NCBI RefSeq assembly: GCF_015100155.1
Contig: NZ_JACKZA010000002.1
Location: 172,025 to 236,024, forward strand
Reading direction: 5' to 3'
From: Acidithiobacillus sp. HP-2
GTDB lineage: Bacteria > Pseudomonadota > Gammaproteobacteria > Acidithiobacillales > Acidithiobacillaceae
Length of the DNA: 64,000 nucleotides
Part shown: piece after piece, positions 44,768 through 55,669 of the stretch
Numbering within the stretch: position 1 is the stretch's first letter
Layout: each line of letters begins with the position of its first letter
Position numbers and translations under genes: made by a program
Notes under the pieces: generated by a model
The model's database searches: none
Seen by the model: the letters and a program-made list of their open reading frames with translations, nothing else
Told to the model about the DNA's origin: nothing

Positions 44768-45331
44768 ATGGACCCCAAAAACCAACGCTTAGTCTGGGTG
44801 GATCTTGAAATGACCGGTCTGCACCCTGAGCAGGATGAAATCCTTGAAATCGCCAGTATTGTCACCGACAACCAGCTTCGCATTATCTGCGAAGGGCCGG
44901 TGCTGGCCGTGCATCATCCCGACACAGTGCTGGCTAAAATGGATGACTGGAATCAGCGTACCCATGGTCAATCCGGGCTGATTCAGCGGGTGCGAGACAG
45001 CCGACTGGATACCCAGGCCGTGGAAACCCAGACCCTGGATTTTCTCAGCGCGCATGTCGCTGCCGGCACTTCGCCCATTTGCGGTAATAGTATTTGCCAG
45101 GATCGGCGTTTTCTGGCAAGACTGATGCCCCGACTGGAGCGCTTTTTTCACTATCGGATGATTGATGTCAGCACGCTCAAAGAGCTGACTTCCCGCTGGT
45201 ATCCCGGCTTCCCGAGATTTCCCAAGGCAGAAAAACATGAGGCCCTGGCGGATATCCGTGAATCCATTGACGAACTGACTTATTATCGGGAGAAGATCTT
45301 TCCGCAGCTTCTGGAGTCTCCTGAAAAGTAG
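44768..45331 (+). CDS. orn: oligoribonuclease Orn
   Basis: 187-residue 3'-5' exoribonuclease of the DnaQ (DEDDh) fold that degrades di- to pentanucleotides, including pGpG. The active-site residues are visible: D12 and E14 in [18 protein letters not shown], the middle Asp in [16 protein letters not shown] (about residue 115), and His/Asp in [18 protein letters not shown] near the C-terminus. The ATG at 44768 is preceded by AAGGA and matches the usual family N-terminus; a longer frame upstream runs through the terminator and is not used. Length is standard. Confidence 0.96.
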   Translation: MDPKNQRLVWVDLEMTGLHPEQDEILEIASIVTDNQLRIICEGPVLAVHHPDTVLAKMDDWNQRTHGQSGLIQRVRDSRLDTQAVETQTLDFLSAHVAAGTSPICGNSICQDRRFLARLMPRLERFFHYRMIDVSTLKELTSRWYPGFPRFPKAEKHEALADIRESIDELTYYREKIFPQLLESPEK

Positions 45332-45337
45332 ATCCCG

Positions 45338-45586
45338 TTATTTTACCGGTGCCGGAAGGTTCTGGATCAGATCAACCCGTACCCGCACTTCCAGATTTTC
45401 TGCCAGAACCTTACAAAGCAGGTAGTCTCCCTCCGGACTTTCCTGCCACTCCAGGGGCATGACGACTTCCATGTAATGAATGCCCGTACTTTCATCCGCC
45501 CAGTGCAGGCGCATTTGTTCTGATGTTAGTATGGCAATTTGCAAGCGTTCGGCAATCTGGCGCGGAGTAGATGCAATCTGGGTCAC
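45338..45586 (-). CDS. small uncharacterised protein
   Basis: 82-residue open frame, convergent with orn and divergent from the flavoprotein gene. The predicted protein has a short helix (TPRQIAERLQIAILTSEQMR) then a run of alternating beta-like residues (GIHYMEVVMPLEWQ, YLLCKVLAENLEVRVRVDLI). The last part is faintly like small Sm-fold Rof antiterminators, but I would not name it so. GGAGCC-like sequence upstream gives only a modest ribosome-binding site. Considered real because it fills its gap exactly and its codon use is like its neighbours'. Confidence 0.5.
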   Translation of the reverse strand: MTQIASTPRQIAERLQIAILTSEQMRLHWADESTGIHYMEVVMPLEWQESPEGDYLLCKVLAENLEVRVRVDLIQNLPAPVK

Positions 45587-45601
45587 GGAGGCTCCTCAAT
45601 A

Positions 45602-46687
45602 GTGAAAATTGATCTTTTCTACGAACTTGCTGTTCCCGAACATCAGGGCCGCAGCGAAGCCCAAGTTTATCACGAAACGCTCGACGAACTCAGCCTGGCG
45701 GATCAGCTGGGTTTTCATGGTGCCTGGCTGGTAGAACATCACTTCATGCGGGAATATTCGCATTCCAGCGCCCCCGAAATATTTCTGGCTGCTGCCAGTC
45801 AACGTACCAGCAAGTTACGCTTGGGACATGCTGTTGTGGTACTGCCTTATAATCACATAATCCGGGTTGCCGAACGGGTTGCCGCCCTGGATATTCTCAG
45901 CAACGGTCGCCTGGAGCTCGGCGTTGGTCGCGGTTTTTCTCCCAAGGAATATCAACTTTTCGGTAGGCAAATGGCCGACAGCCGCCAACATATGAAGGAA
46001 GGTCTGCAAATTCTTCGCCAGGCTGGAGGACCTGCTTTCAGCCACACGGATAAACTTTATCAGTTTGAAAATCTGGATATATTACCCAAGCCCATCCAGA
46101 GGCCTCACCCCCCCCTGTGGACAGCAGCCGTCAGTCCCGCCACCTTTCAGTGGGCCGCTCAGGAAGGCATCGGGGTTCTCTCCGGACCCTTCAAGCCCTG
46201 GTTCATGATCAAACAGGATTTGCGCGCTTATAAAAAGGGCTGGCAACAGCAACATGGTCAAGGCCCTTTGCAGGCCGGACAAAATAATGGATTTGCCATG
46301 ACCATTGGTTGCCTTTGCCTGGAAGATGCCGCCGAAGCCAGACGGCTGGCTGAGGGATTTACCTGGTACTATCAGCGCTTGCTGGATCAGACCCGGCCGG
46401 TTCTCGCGCTGTTGCGGGAAAGCTATGAATACTATCACCGGCTCGGCTTCCTTGAGCCCCTGCTGCGGCGCGGCCTGAGTTTACGCATGCTCGAAAGTAT
46501 GGGTATGGTGGTGGTCGGTGATCCGGAAACCTGTCGAAAGAAGCTTTCCAGATATGCCCGTGCCGGAGTGGATCGCCTGATTCTGGCGGTTGGCGCAGGC
46601 ATGGTATCCAGTGCAGTTACCCGGCGCTCCCTGCAACTGCTCGCGGAAGAAGTCATACCTTTCCTGAACCAGCCGGAAACCCGCTGA
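45602..46687 (+). CDS. LLM-class flavin-dependent oxidoreductase
   Basis: 361-residue luciferase-like monooxygenase fold protein using F420 or FMN. Visible motifs are LDELSLADQLGFHGAWLVEHHF (about residues 29-50; shown here in part), SKLRLGHAVVVLPYNHIIRVAERV around 80-105, LSNGRLELGVGRGFSPKEY near 112-130 and VVVGDPETCRKKLSRYARAG toward the C-terminus. The start is a GTG at 45602, preceded by GGAGG; this gives the usual short N-terminus MKIDLFYEL. The stop shares one base with the epimerase start (TGATG). Forms an operon with the epimerase and AurF-like genes; the substrate is unknown. Confidence 0.88.
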   Translation: MKIDLFYELAVPEHQGRSEAQVYHETLDELSLADQLGFHGAWLVEHHFMREYSHSSAPEIFLAAASQRTSKLRLGHAVVVLPYNHIIRVAERVAALDILSNGRLELGVGRGFSPKEYQLFGRQMADSRQHMKEGLQILRQAGGPAFSHTDKLYQFENLDILPKPIQRPHPPLWTAAVSPATFQWAAQEGIGVLSGPFKPWFMIKQDLRAYKKGWQQQHGQGPLQAGQNNGFAMTIGCLCLEDAAEARRLAEGFTWYYQRLLDQTRPVLALLRESYEYYHRLGFLEPLLRRGLSLRMLESMGMVVVGDPETCRKKLSRYARAGVDRLILAVGAGMVSSAVTRRSLQLLAEEVIPFLNQPETR

Positions 46688-47652
46688 TGCGGGTCATGGT
46701 TACCGGTGCTGCCGGTCATACGGCTGCAGCATTACTTCCGGTTCTCGTGCAACGGCCGGATATTCAGCAGGTGATCGCTGTCGATATTCACCCGCCCGCT
46801 TTTAGCTCTGCCAAAATGCGCTACTTCAGCATGGATATTCGCGACCCGCGTCTTGCAGAGCAACTGGCGGACATTGACCAGATCATTCACCTGGCCTTTG
46901 TGGTTCTCAGCCCCCATCTGGGGCCGCAAAACCGTTGGCGCAGCGAGATGCGCAACATCAACCTGCGCGGCAGCCAGCATCTTTTTCAGGCAGCAGCCAG
47001 CGCCGGCGTGCGACATGTCATTTACACCAGCAGTGTTGCCGCATACGGTGCCTGGCCCGATAATCCCATTCCTCTGGATGAAAACTGGCCCTGCCGGCCG
47101 GTGCCCGGTTTTGCCTATAGTGAAGACAAGGCGGCACTGGAATCCTGGCTGGATATTTTCTCCGCCCAACAACCGGCATTGGCAGTTACCCGATTGCGTC
47201 TTCATGCCATCATCGGCCCCCATGGGCAAAAACTGGTAAACGCCATTGCGACCAGCCCCTTTAATGTACGCATGAAGAACCCGGGTCTACCCATCCAATG
47301 TCTGCATGAAGAAGATGCGACCAGCGCCATCATTGCTGCTCTGGATCACGCCCATGGTGGAGTGTTCAATATTGCCGCAGCAGAACCTGTCCCGTGGTCC
47401 AGCATTCCGCGCCGCTGGTCTTTACCATTGAACCCGGGACAGTTACATCGCATCCATCGCCGTCTGCGGCCCTTCAATCGGGCTTTGGGTGATCCGGGCT
47501 GGCTTCAGGCTCTGGAAAATCCGCTCATTGTCGATACCCGCCGCGCTCAAGAGACACTTGGCTGGCAAGCCCGCTACTCCGTCAGCGAAGCACTGTCCTC
47601 CCTACGTCAGGCCCAGGGTCTCAGTCCGCTTAAAGCTTGGAGGGTCTCCTAG
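46687..47652 (+). CDS. NAD-dependent epimerase/dehydratase (extended SDR)
   Basis: 321-residue extended short-chain dehydrogenase. The Rossmann motif is MVTGAAGHTAAALLP (GxxGxxA-like, residues about 4-18), followed by AVDIHPP for the cofactor ribose; the catalytic set is in IYTSSVAAYG (Ser) and FAYSEDKAALE (Tyr-x3-Lys, about residues 141-150). C-terminal GVFNIAAAEPVPW fits substrate-domain motifs. It is sandwiched between an LLM flavoprotein and an AurF-like oxygenase, overlapping the former by one base, so the three probably modify one small molecule or lipid. Confidence 0.87.
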   Translation: MRVMVTGAAGHTAAALLPVLVQRPDIQQVIAVDIHPPAFSSAKMRYFSMDIRDPRLAEQLADIDQIIHLAFVVLSPHLGPQNRWRSEMRNINLRGSQHLFQAAASAGVRHVIYTSSVAAYGAWPDNPIPLDENWPCRPVPGFAYSEDKAALESWLDIFSAQQPALAVTRLRLHAIIGPHGQKLVNAIATSPFNVRMKNPGLPIQCLHEEDATSAIIAALDHAHGGVFNIAAAEPVPWSSIPRRWSLPLNPGQLHRIHRRLRPFNRALGDPGWLQALENPLIVDTRRAQETLGWQARYSVSEALSSLRQAQGLSPLKAWRVS

Positions 47653-47670
47653 ACCATGGCACAATAGCGC

Positions 47671-48561
47671 ATGACTTTTGCGTCCAACATCCCCGTCCAG
47701 GCCCGGATTCAGCGCCATCATGATGCGCTGGTCAAACGCTTGTCTGCACATAGCAGTCAATACCGGGATCCGGTCAGCACCATCCCCTGGGAAAGTCTGG
47801 ATGCTGACAGCGCCTGGCTACCAGAATCCCTGGTTTCTCTTTATGGATTACCGGAATACGAGCAGCTCAGTGCGGATGAACGTACCCGGCTTTCGCAGGT
47901 GGAATTTGTCTCTTTTTGTGAGCTGGGCCTCTGGCTGGAGGCCCTGTTCATCCAGCGACTCAGTGCCAACTCCATGCACGAGATGTATCGCGACCCCCAG
48001 GGCTATCATTACCAGCTTCACGAACTGCGTGAAGAAGTCGGACATAGCCTCATGTTTCTGGAGCTCCAGCAGCGTTCCCATCTGCCATTCATGACCCCTC
48101 TTGGTGAGCGTCCGCCCTTGGCACGTCTGTTTGCCCGCTACGCTCCAGAGGGTTCTGCGGCTTTTTGGGCGACTATTCTTATCGGCGAGGATGTGCCAGA
48201 TCGCATGAACCGCCTGATTTTCGCCCGTAAGGATCTGCCTTCTGCCGTGCTCGCCATTACCCATGTGCACATGCGCGAGGAAGCGCGGCATATGGCTTTT
48301 GCCCGGACAACCATTCAGATGCGCAGCCAGTCCATGCATGTACTGAAAAAAAAGGCCATCAGTCCGGTGTTGCGTGAGGTATTCCGGCAGTTTCTGCGCA
48401 CCTGCTTTTTCCCCTCGGAACAGGTTTATGCTGCGGCCGGTCTGAGCCATCCCAGGGTCTGGGCACGTCGCGCCCGTCACAATCCACACCGGATTGCATT
48501 GATGAACCAGTGTGCAAACCCCAGTCGTGACTTTCTGCGCACCCAGGGCTTTGCCTTGTGA
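47671..48561 (+). CDS. AurF-like diiron oxygenase
   Basis: 296-residue helical protein of the AurF (p-aminobenzoate N-oxygenase) diiron family. The iron ligands can be placed: a Glu in FCELGLWLEALF, E and H in LREEVGHSLMFLEL (about residues 119-132), a Glu in TILIGEDVPDR, and H-x3-E-E-x-R-H in THVHMREEARHMAFARTTIQ (about 194-213). All seven positions expected of the family are thus present, so the protein should bind a diiron centre. Family members oxidise amines or hydroxylate acyl chains and aromatic substrates. Third gene of the small oxidoreductase operon, 18 bp after the epimerase. Confidence 0.8.
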   Translation: MTFASNIPVQARIQRHHDALVKRLSAHSSQYRDPVSTIPWESLDADSAWLPESLVSLYGLPEYEQLSADERTRLSQVEFVSFCELGLWLEALFIQRLSANSMHEMYRDPQGYHYQLHELREEVGHSLMFLELQQRSHLPFMTPLGERPPLARLFARYAPEGSAAFWATILIGEDVPDRMNRLIFARKDLPSAVLAITHVHMREEARHMAFARTTIQMRSQSMHVLKKKAISPVLREVFRQFLRTCFFPSEQVYAAAGLSHPRVWARRARHNPHRIALMNQCANPSRDFLRTQGFAL

Positions 48562-48591
48562 TTTTTTTACTCCTGCTATAATTTGAGAACC

Positions 48592-50513
<1,922 letters not shown>

Positions 50514-50528
50514 TGAAGGAGTCTGACT

Positions 50529-50888
50529 ATGATGGATTACGACAACGATAGTAATGGTCTTGGATATAGTGCCTTGGGTATCGCCCTGCTGGCGGGTGCC
50601 GCTGCCGGTGCAGTAACCGCTTTGCTTTTTGCCCCCCAGGCAGGCGATCGCACCCGCGAACAAATCCGCCATCAGGCCAATCGCGCCTGGGACAAAGTGG
50701 TCGCTTCCCGTGAACGGATGAATGAACGCGTGGAAGAGTTGCTGGATACCATCGCCATTTACAGTGAAGAGCTGGTCCAAAAGGGTAAAGATCTGAGCGA
50801 CCGGGAACGGCAACGCCTTAATGATGGCATCGCCCTGGCCCGTAGCGAACTGGATCGCCTGCGTCGGAAACTGTCCCGTTTAGATTGA
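50529..50888 (+). CDS. YtxH-domain membrane-associated protein
   Basis: 119-residue protein. Residues about 15-40 form a hydrophobic Gly/Ala-rich segment (LGIALLAGAAAGAVTALLFA) followed by PQAGDRTREQIR, the YtxH/gas-vesicle-GvpP-like motif; the remaining 75 residues are a charged coiled coil (RERMNERVEELLDTIAIYSE, LARSELDRLRRKLSRLD). Probably an inner-membrane stress-related protein. AAGGAG lies upstream. It is followed by tRNA-Pro and may be co-transcribed with pgm. Confidence 0.8.
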   Translation: MMDYDNDSNGLGYSALGIALLAGAAAGAVTALLFAPQAGDRTREQIRHQANRAWDKVVASRERMNERVEELLDTIAIYSEELVQKGKDLSDRERQRLNDGIALARSELDRLRRKLSRLD

Positions 50889-50922
50889 CCTCAGAGCAGC
50901 AAGCGGCTATTCTCAGCCGCGA

Positions 50923-50999
50923 CGGGGCGTAGCGCAGCTTGGTAGCGCGCCTGCTTTGGGAGCAGGATGTCGTAGGTTCGAATCCTATCGCCCCGACCA
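50923..50999 (+). tRNA. tRNA-Pro (anticodon TGG)
   Basis: 77 nt ending in encoded CCA. Acceptor CGGGGCG pairs with CGCCCCG; the anticodon stem CCTGC/GCAGG carries loop TTTGGGA, so the anticodon is TGG, decoding CCA and wobble partners. D-arm and T-arm (GTAGGTTCGAATCCTAT) are canonical. Confidence 0.97.
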
Positions 51000-51008
51000 A
51001 TTAAAACA

Positions 51009-51044
51009 GGCACTTGGCACATGCGGCCAAGTGCCTTTGTTTTT
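51009..51044 (+). terminator. bidirectional intrinsic terminator between tRNA-Pro and purL
   Basis: GGCACTTGG (51009-51017) pairs with CCAAGTGCC (51027-51035), loop 9, followed by TTTGTTTTT on the plus strand. On the minus strand the same stem, 17 bp past the purL stop, is followed by TGTTTTAATT, so it can also end the dapA-purL message. Confidence 0.8.
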
Positions 51045-51051
51045 ATTTACA

Positions 51052-54000
51052 TCAGGACCCCAGCACTTTGCGGGCATTGGTGAATATCTGCATCCACGGG
51101 GTCAATTCGCCCCAATCTGCCGGAGCCCAGCTCATTTGCAGGCTACGCACGACCCGCTCGGGATGCGGCATCAAAATGGCTACCCGACCATCTTCGTTGC
51201 AGAGCCCGGTAATCCCTTCCGGCGATCCGTTGGGGTTAGCCGGATAGTGGCGTGCCACTTGCCCCATGGCGTCCACGTAGCGCATGGTGACCGGTGCAGG
51301 AGATCCTTCGGTGGTACTGTCAAAGTGGGCACGGCCTTCACCATGGGCGATGACAATCGGTGCATAGGTTCCGGCCATCCCGCTAAACCACAGAGAAGGA
51401 GAGTCCAGCACTTCCACCATGGCCAGGCGGGCTTCAAATTGCTCAGAACGATTGCGGGTAAATAATGGCCAATGCCCGGCTCCGGGAATGATTTCCCGCA
51501 ATTCAGCCATCATCTGGCAGCCATTGCAGACACCCAGGGCCAGACGCGATTCATCTGCAAAAAACGCCGCAAACTGGTCCAGCAATGCTGAATGAAACAG
51601 GATGGACTTGGCCCAGCCAGCCCCGGCACCCAGCACATCGCCATAGGAAAAGCCGCCACAGGCTGCCAAAGCCTGAAAATCATTGAGCTGATAGCGTCCA
51701 TTAGCCAGATCACTCATGTGGACATCCACAGCCGTGAATCCGGCACGGTGAAAAGCTGCCGCCATCTCAGTCTGACCATTGACGCCCTGCTCCCGCAAAA
51801 TAGCCACCTTGGGCTGCACACCCTGTTGAATCACGGGCATCTGCAGACTGAAGGGAACGCGGGCGAAAAGCGGTGCTTCCGTCGCGGTCGCAGCGGCAAA
51901 TGCTTCTTTGGCGCATTGCGGATCGTCACGCAACGACGCCATCTGATAACTGTTTTCAGTCCATGCCTGCAGCAACTCCGCAACGGGTTCGTCCAGTAAT
52001 ACCTGTTCACCCTGCAGTACCCGCAGCTGCCAATGCCCGACCTGCACGACACCAAGGCACTGAGCCCGGGTGTCCAGATCCATTTCCGCAAAAATGCCCC
52101 GCACGGTTTCCCGATCTTTGGCCGCTACCTGAAGTAATACGCCCGACTCCTCCGCAAACAGGAAAGACCAGACATCGGCCCCGGCAGGCAGCACCATATC
52201 CGCTCCGCAACGACTCGCAAATGACATTTCACAGAGCGTAGCCCACAGCCCGCCATCGGCACGGTCATGATAGGCGAGCACGAGTTCCTGTTCACGCAAA
52301 CTGCAGAGCGCCGCAAAAAGTTTACGCAACAGTTCGGGCTGATCCATGTCCGGCGTTTCCGCGCCCATTTGCCCCATTGTCTGAGCGAGGATGGAAGCCC
52401 CCAGACGGCCCTGTCCTAAATCGACCAGCCATAAATCCGTCTCTTCCTGAGCCGCCCACTGGGACGTCCAGGTCTTGCGCAGGTCCTGCACCGGCGTAAA
52501 AGCCGTAATAATCAGGGAAAGAGGAGAGACGACCGCTTTTCCCTGCCCTTCCTCCTGCCAGAGCGTGCGCATGGACAAGGAGTCTTTTCCCACTGGAATG
52601 GCCAGATCCAGGGCAGGACAGACCTCCAGGGCTACCGCCTTGACGGCATCAAAGAGGGCTGCATCTTCGCCGGGATGATCCACTGCCGCCATCCAGTTGG
52701 CCGAGAGCTTGATGTTATCCAGTGCCCGCACATCTGCCGCCCAAAGATTGGTCAGTGCTTCAGCAATGGCCAGGCGCGCACTGGCTACGGGGTTCAGAAC
52801 CGCCACTGGCGCCCTTTCGCCAATGGCCATCGCCTCACCATGGGTATTCCAGAAATCCGCTGCGGTCACCCCACAGTCAGCAACCGGCACCTGCCAGGGA
52901 CCGACCATCTGATCGCGGTGAATCAGGCCGCCCACGCTCCGGTCGCCAATGGTAATCAGGAACTCCTTACTGGCTACTGAGGGATGACGGAGCACCGCGT
53001 AGGCAGCATCGCGCAGAACGGCTCCAGACAGGTCCAGAGATTGGGTCTGAACCATCTGATGCCGACTATCTCTGTCCATGCGCGGCGGACAACCCAGTAA
53101 CGCACTGAGCGCCATATCTACAGGCGTATTCTGCAGGAGCGCATCTTCGACCAGAAGAATATCTTCATCCACAGCCTCGCCCAGTACGGCGTAGGGGCAA
53201 CGCTCACGCTGGCAAATGGCCTCGAAGCGCGGCAAATCCTCCGGAGTAACCGCCAACACATAGCGCTCCTGCGCTTCATTACTCCAGATTTGCATGGGCG
53301 ACATGGCGGGTTCTTCATTAGGTACCATGCGCAACTGCAGGCGCCCGCCCCGCCCCCCATCATGTAACAACTCGGGAACCGCGTTGGATAATCCCCCAGC
53401 GCCCACATCATGAATGGAGAGGATGGGGGAATCTCGGCCCAGAGCCACGCAGCGTTCAATCACTTCCTGGGCCCGCCGTTGCATTTCGGGATTACCCCGT
53501 TGCACCGAGGCAAAATCCAGTTGTTCATCGCCCGATCCGCTGGCCACACTGGAAGCTGCGCCACCACCCAGACCGATGAGCATGGCCGGGCCACCAATCA
53601 CCAGGACTTTCGCGCCTATCGGCAAAGGCTGCTTTTCCACCATCTGCGGGCGGATTTGCCCCAGCCCTCCGGCCAGCATGATGGGCTTGTGGTAACCGCG
53701 ATGCACCCCATTGTGATCACACTCAAAAACCCGGAAGTAGCCGGCAATGGCCGGACGTCCAAATTCATTGTTGAAAGCAGCCGCACCCAGCGGTCCATCG
53801 CGCATGATTTCCAGGGCGGAACGAATACGCACAGGCTTGCCATAAAAAGACTGTTCCCAGGACTGGATATAACCCGGAATACGGAGATGAGATACCGAGA
53901 ACCCGGTCAGACCCGCCTTGGGTTTGCCACCCCGCCCCGTGGCCCCTTCATCCCGAATTTCCCCACCACTGCCCGTGGCCGCGCCCGGGAAGGGAGAAAT

Positions 54001-54912
54001 GGCCGTTGGATGATTGTGGGTTTCCACCTTCATCAAAATGGCGGTGTTTTCTTGCGTTAGCCGATATTGACCATCTGCGGCCACGGCAAAGGGCTGACTG
54101 GTCATGATACTCGCCATGACTGCTGCATTGTCCTTGTAGGCAGATAAAGTGCCTTGCGGAGTCAGGCGATGGGTTTCACGGATCATGCCAAACAGACTCT
54201 GGGACTGATTTTCGCCATCCAGATGGTAGTGGGCGTTAAATACCTTATGGCGACAATGCTCGGAATTCGCCTGGGCAAACATCATCAGTTCGGCATCACT
54301 GGGATCTCGGCCCAAATCTGAAAAATAATCCTTCAGGTAATCCAGTTCAGCAGGAGACAACGCCAGTCCCATGCTGCGATTGGCTTCAGTCAAGGCCGTC
54401 ATGCCCTCTGCCTGCAGCGCCACCCGCCGCAAATGCGCCGGTTCGGGATGCTTGAAAATGGCCTCGGCTGCATCCCAGTCAGAAAGCACAGATTCGGTCA
54501 TGGGGTCATGAAGCTGCCGGCGGATTTGCTCCATTTCTGTGGTGCTGAAAGTACCTGCTCCGGCACGCATCAGCGTATAGGACACACCGCGCTCGACCCT
54601 GCGGACGTTGGCAAGCCCGCAATGCCGGAAAATTTCGCTGGCTTTGCTCGACCAGGGAGAAATGGTACCCAGGCGCGGCAATACGCAAATTTCCTGAATT
54701 CCATCCTGGGACTCTTCGGTAAATGGCGTTCCATAGTGCAGCAGAGCGGTGACCACACCAGTTTGTTCGGCGTTGAGGGCTTCACTCAGGTCAAGCAGAT
54801 GCACAAAGCGCGCATTCAGATAAGCAACCGGAAGGTCGGCTTCTTGCAGGAGTTTCAGCAGATGTTGCAGACGAAAGGCAGAAAGGGCCGCAGAGCCGCG
54901 CAGCAGCAGCAT
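51052..54912 (-). CDS. purL: phosphoribosylformylglycinamidine synthase PurL (large form)
   Basis: 1286-residue fused FGAM synthase: N-terminal PurS-like region, two AIR-synthase-like halves, and a C-terminal glutamine amidotransferase. The N-terminal half has DYFSDLGRDPSDAELMMFAQ and ANSEHCRHKVFNA; central motifs are KVETHNHPTAISPFPGAATG and GDRSVGGLIHRDQMVGPWQV; the amidotransferase shows the nucleophile in LGVCNGCQMMAELREIIPG (about residue 1124), AHGEGRAHF and MPHPERVVRS. It converts FGAR to FGAM with glutamine and ATP. Last gene of the dapA-bamC-purB-purC-purL operon, 46 bp after purC and ended by the terminator at 51009. Confidence 0.97.
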   Translation of the reverse strand: MLLLRGSAALSAFRLQHLLKLLQEADLPVAYLNARFVHLLDLSEALNAEQTGVVTALLHYGTPFTEESQDGIQEICVLPRLGTISPWSSKASEIFRHCGLANVRRVERGVSYTLMRAGAGTFSTTEMEQIRRQLHDPMTESVLSDWDAAEAIFKHPEPAHLRRVALQAEGMTALTEANRSMGLALSPAELDYLKDYFSDLGRDPSDAELMMFAQANSEHCRHKVFNAHYHLDGENQSQSLFGMIRETHRLTPQGTLSAYKDNAAVMASIMTSQPFAVAADGQYRLTQENTAILMKVETHNHPTAISPFPGAATGSGGEIRDEGATGRGGKPKAGLTGFSVSHLRIPGYIQSWEQSFYGKPVRIRSALEIMRDGPLGAAAFNNEFGRPAIAGYFRVFECDHNGVHRGYHKPIMLAGGLGQIRPQMVEKQPLPIGAKVLVIGGPAMLIGLGGGAASSVASGSGDEQLDFASVQRGNPEMQRRAQEVIERCVALGRDSPILSIHDVGAGGLSNAVPELLHDGGRGGRLQLRMVPNEEPAMSPMQIWSNEAQERYVLAVTPEDLPRFEAICQRERCPYAVLGEAVDEDILLVEDALLQNTPVDMALSALLGCPPRMDRDSRHQMVQTQSLDLSGAVLRDAAYAVLRHPSVASKEFLITIGDRSVGGLIHRDQMVGPWQVPVADCGVTAADFWNTHGEAMAIGERAPVAVLNPVASARLAIAEALTNLWAADVRALDNIKLSANWMAAVDHPGEDAALFDAVKAVALEVCPALDLAIPVGKDSLSMRTLWQEEGQGKAVVSPLSLIITAFTPVQDLRKTWTSQWAAQEETDLWLVDLGQGRLGASILAQTMGQMGAETPDMDQPELLRKLFAALCSLREQELVLAYHDRADGGLWATLCEMSFASRCGADMVLPAGADVWSFLFAEESGVLLQVAAKDRETVRGIFAEMDLDTRAQCLGVVQVGHWQLRVLQGEQVLLDEPVAELLQAWTENSYQMASLRDDPQCAKEAFAAATATEAPLFARVPFSLQMPVIQQGVQPKVAILREQGVNGQTEMAAAFHRAGFTAVDVHMSDLANGRYQLNDFQALAACGGFSYGDVLGAGAGWAKSILFHSALLDQFAAFFADESRLALGVCNGCQMMAELREIIPGAGHWPLFTRNRSEQFEARLAMVEVLDSPSLWFSGMAGTYAPIVIAHGEGRAHFDSTTEGSPAPVTMRYVDAMGQVARHYPANPNGSPEGITGLCNEDGRVAILMPHPERVVRSLQMSWAPADWGELTPWMQIFTNARKVLGS

Positions 54913-54958
54913 GAAGTGTTTCCTCGCTCAAAAATCAGACCTGGAACCGACAATAAAC

Positions 54959-55669
54959 TTAAAGGGGCACACCCAGACGTTGGGCCACTTCCAGATAGGC
55001 TTCCACCACCCCGCCGAGATTACGCCGGAAGCGATCCTTATCCATTTTTTCCAGACTTTGGGCATCCCATAAGCGACAACCGTCGGGGCTGAATTCATCA
55101 CCCAGATATAATTCGCCGTGAAAACGTCCAAATTCCAGCTTGAAATCCACCAGAATCAGGTTGGCCTTGGCAAATAAAGCTTTCAACAGGGTATTTACAC
55201 GCATGGTCCAGCGCCGCATGGCTTCCACCTCTTCTGCACTGGCCCAGCCAAAAGTGCGAATATGTGCGGTGTTGATCATGGGATCATGCAAGGCATCATT
55301 TTTCAGAAAAAACTCCAGGGTCGGGGGCTCCAGTATCCGCCCTTCCTCGATACCCAGGCGCTTCGTTAAAGAGCCTGCGGCACGATTGCGAACCACGCAT
55401 TCCACCGGAATCATTTCCAGACGGCGCACCAGACTTTCGCGTGCATCCAGACGCCGGATAAAATGGGTCGGTACGCCCTCGGATTGCAGGTACTCCATGA
55501 TAAAAGCATTGAAAGCATTATTGACCTCACCCTTGCGGGCAAGCTGCTCGACTTTTTCTCCATCAAAAGCCGAAGTGTCATCCTTGAAGTGCAGGATCAG
55601 CTCATCTTCCACGCTGCTGGCATAAACAATTTTGGCCTTGCCTTCGTACAATGCCTGACGTTCACTCAT
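54959..55669 (-). CDS. purC: SAICAR synthetase PurC
   Basis: 236-residue enzyme joining CAIR and aspartate with ATP. Motifs are [20 protein letters not shown] at the N-terminus, [32 protein letters not shown] (about residues 89-108) and [20 protein letters not shown] with [14 protein letters not shown]. Length is standard for the bacterial single-domain form. The ATG overlaps the purB stop by 4 bp. It supplies SAICAR to PurB, encoded directly upstream. Confidence 0.97.
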   Translation of the reverse strand: MSERQALYEGKAKIVYASSVEDELILHFKDDTSAFDGEKVEQLARKGEVNNAFNAFIMEYLQSEGVPTHFIRRLDARESLVRRLEMIPVECVVRNRAAGSLTKRLGIEEGRILEPPTLEFFLKNDALHDPMINTAHIRTFGWASAEEVEAMRRWTMRVNTLLKALFAKANLILVDFKLEFGRFHGELYLGDEFSPDGCRLWDAQSLEKMDKDRFRRNLGGVVEAYLEVAQRLGVPL

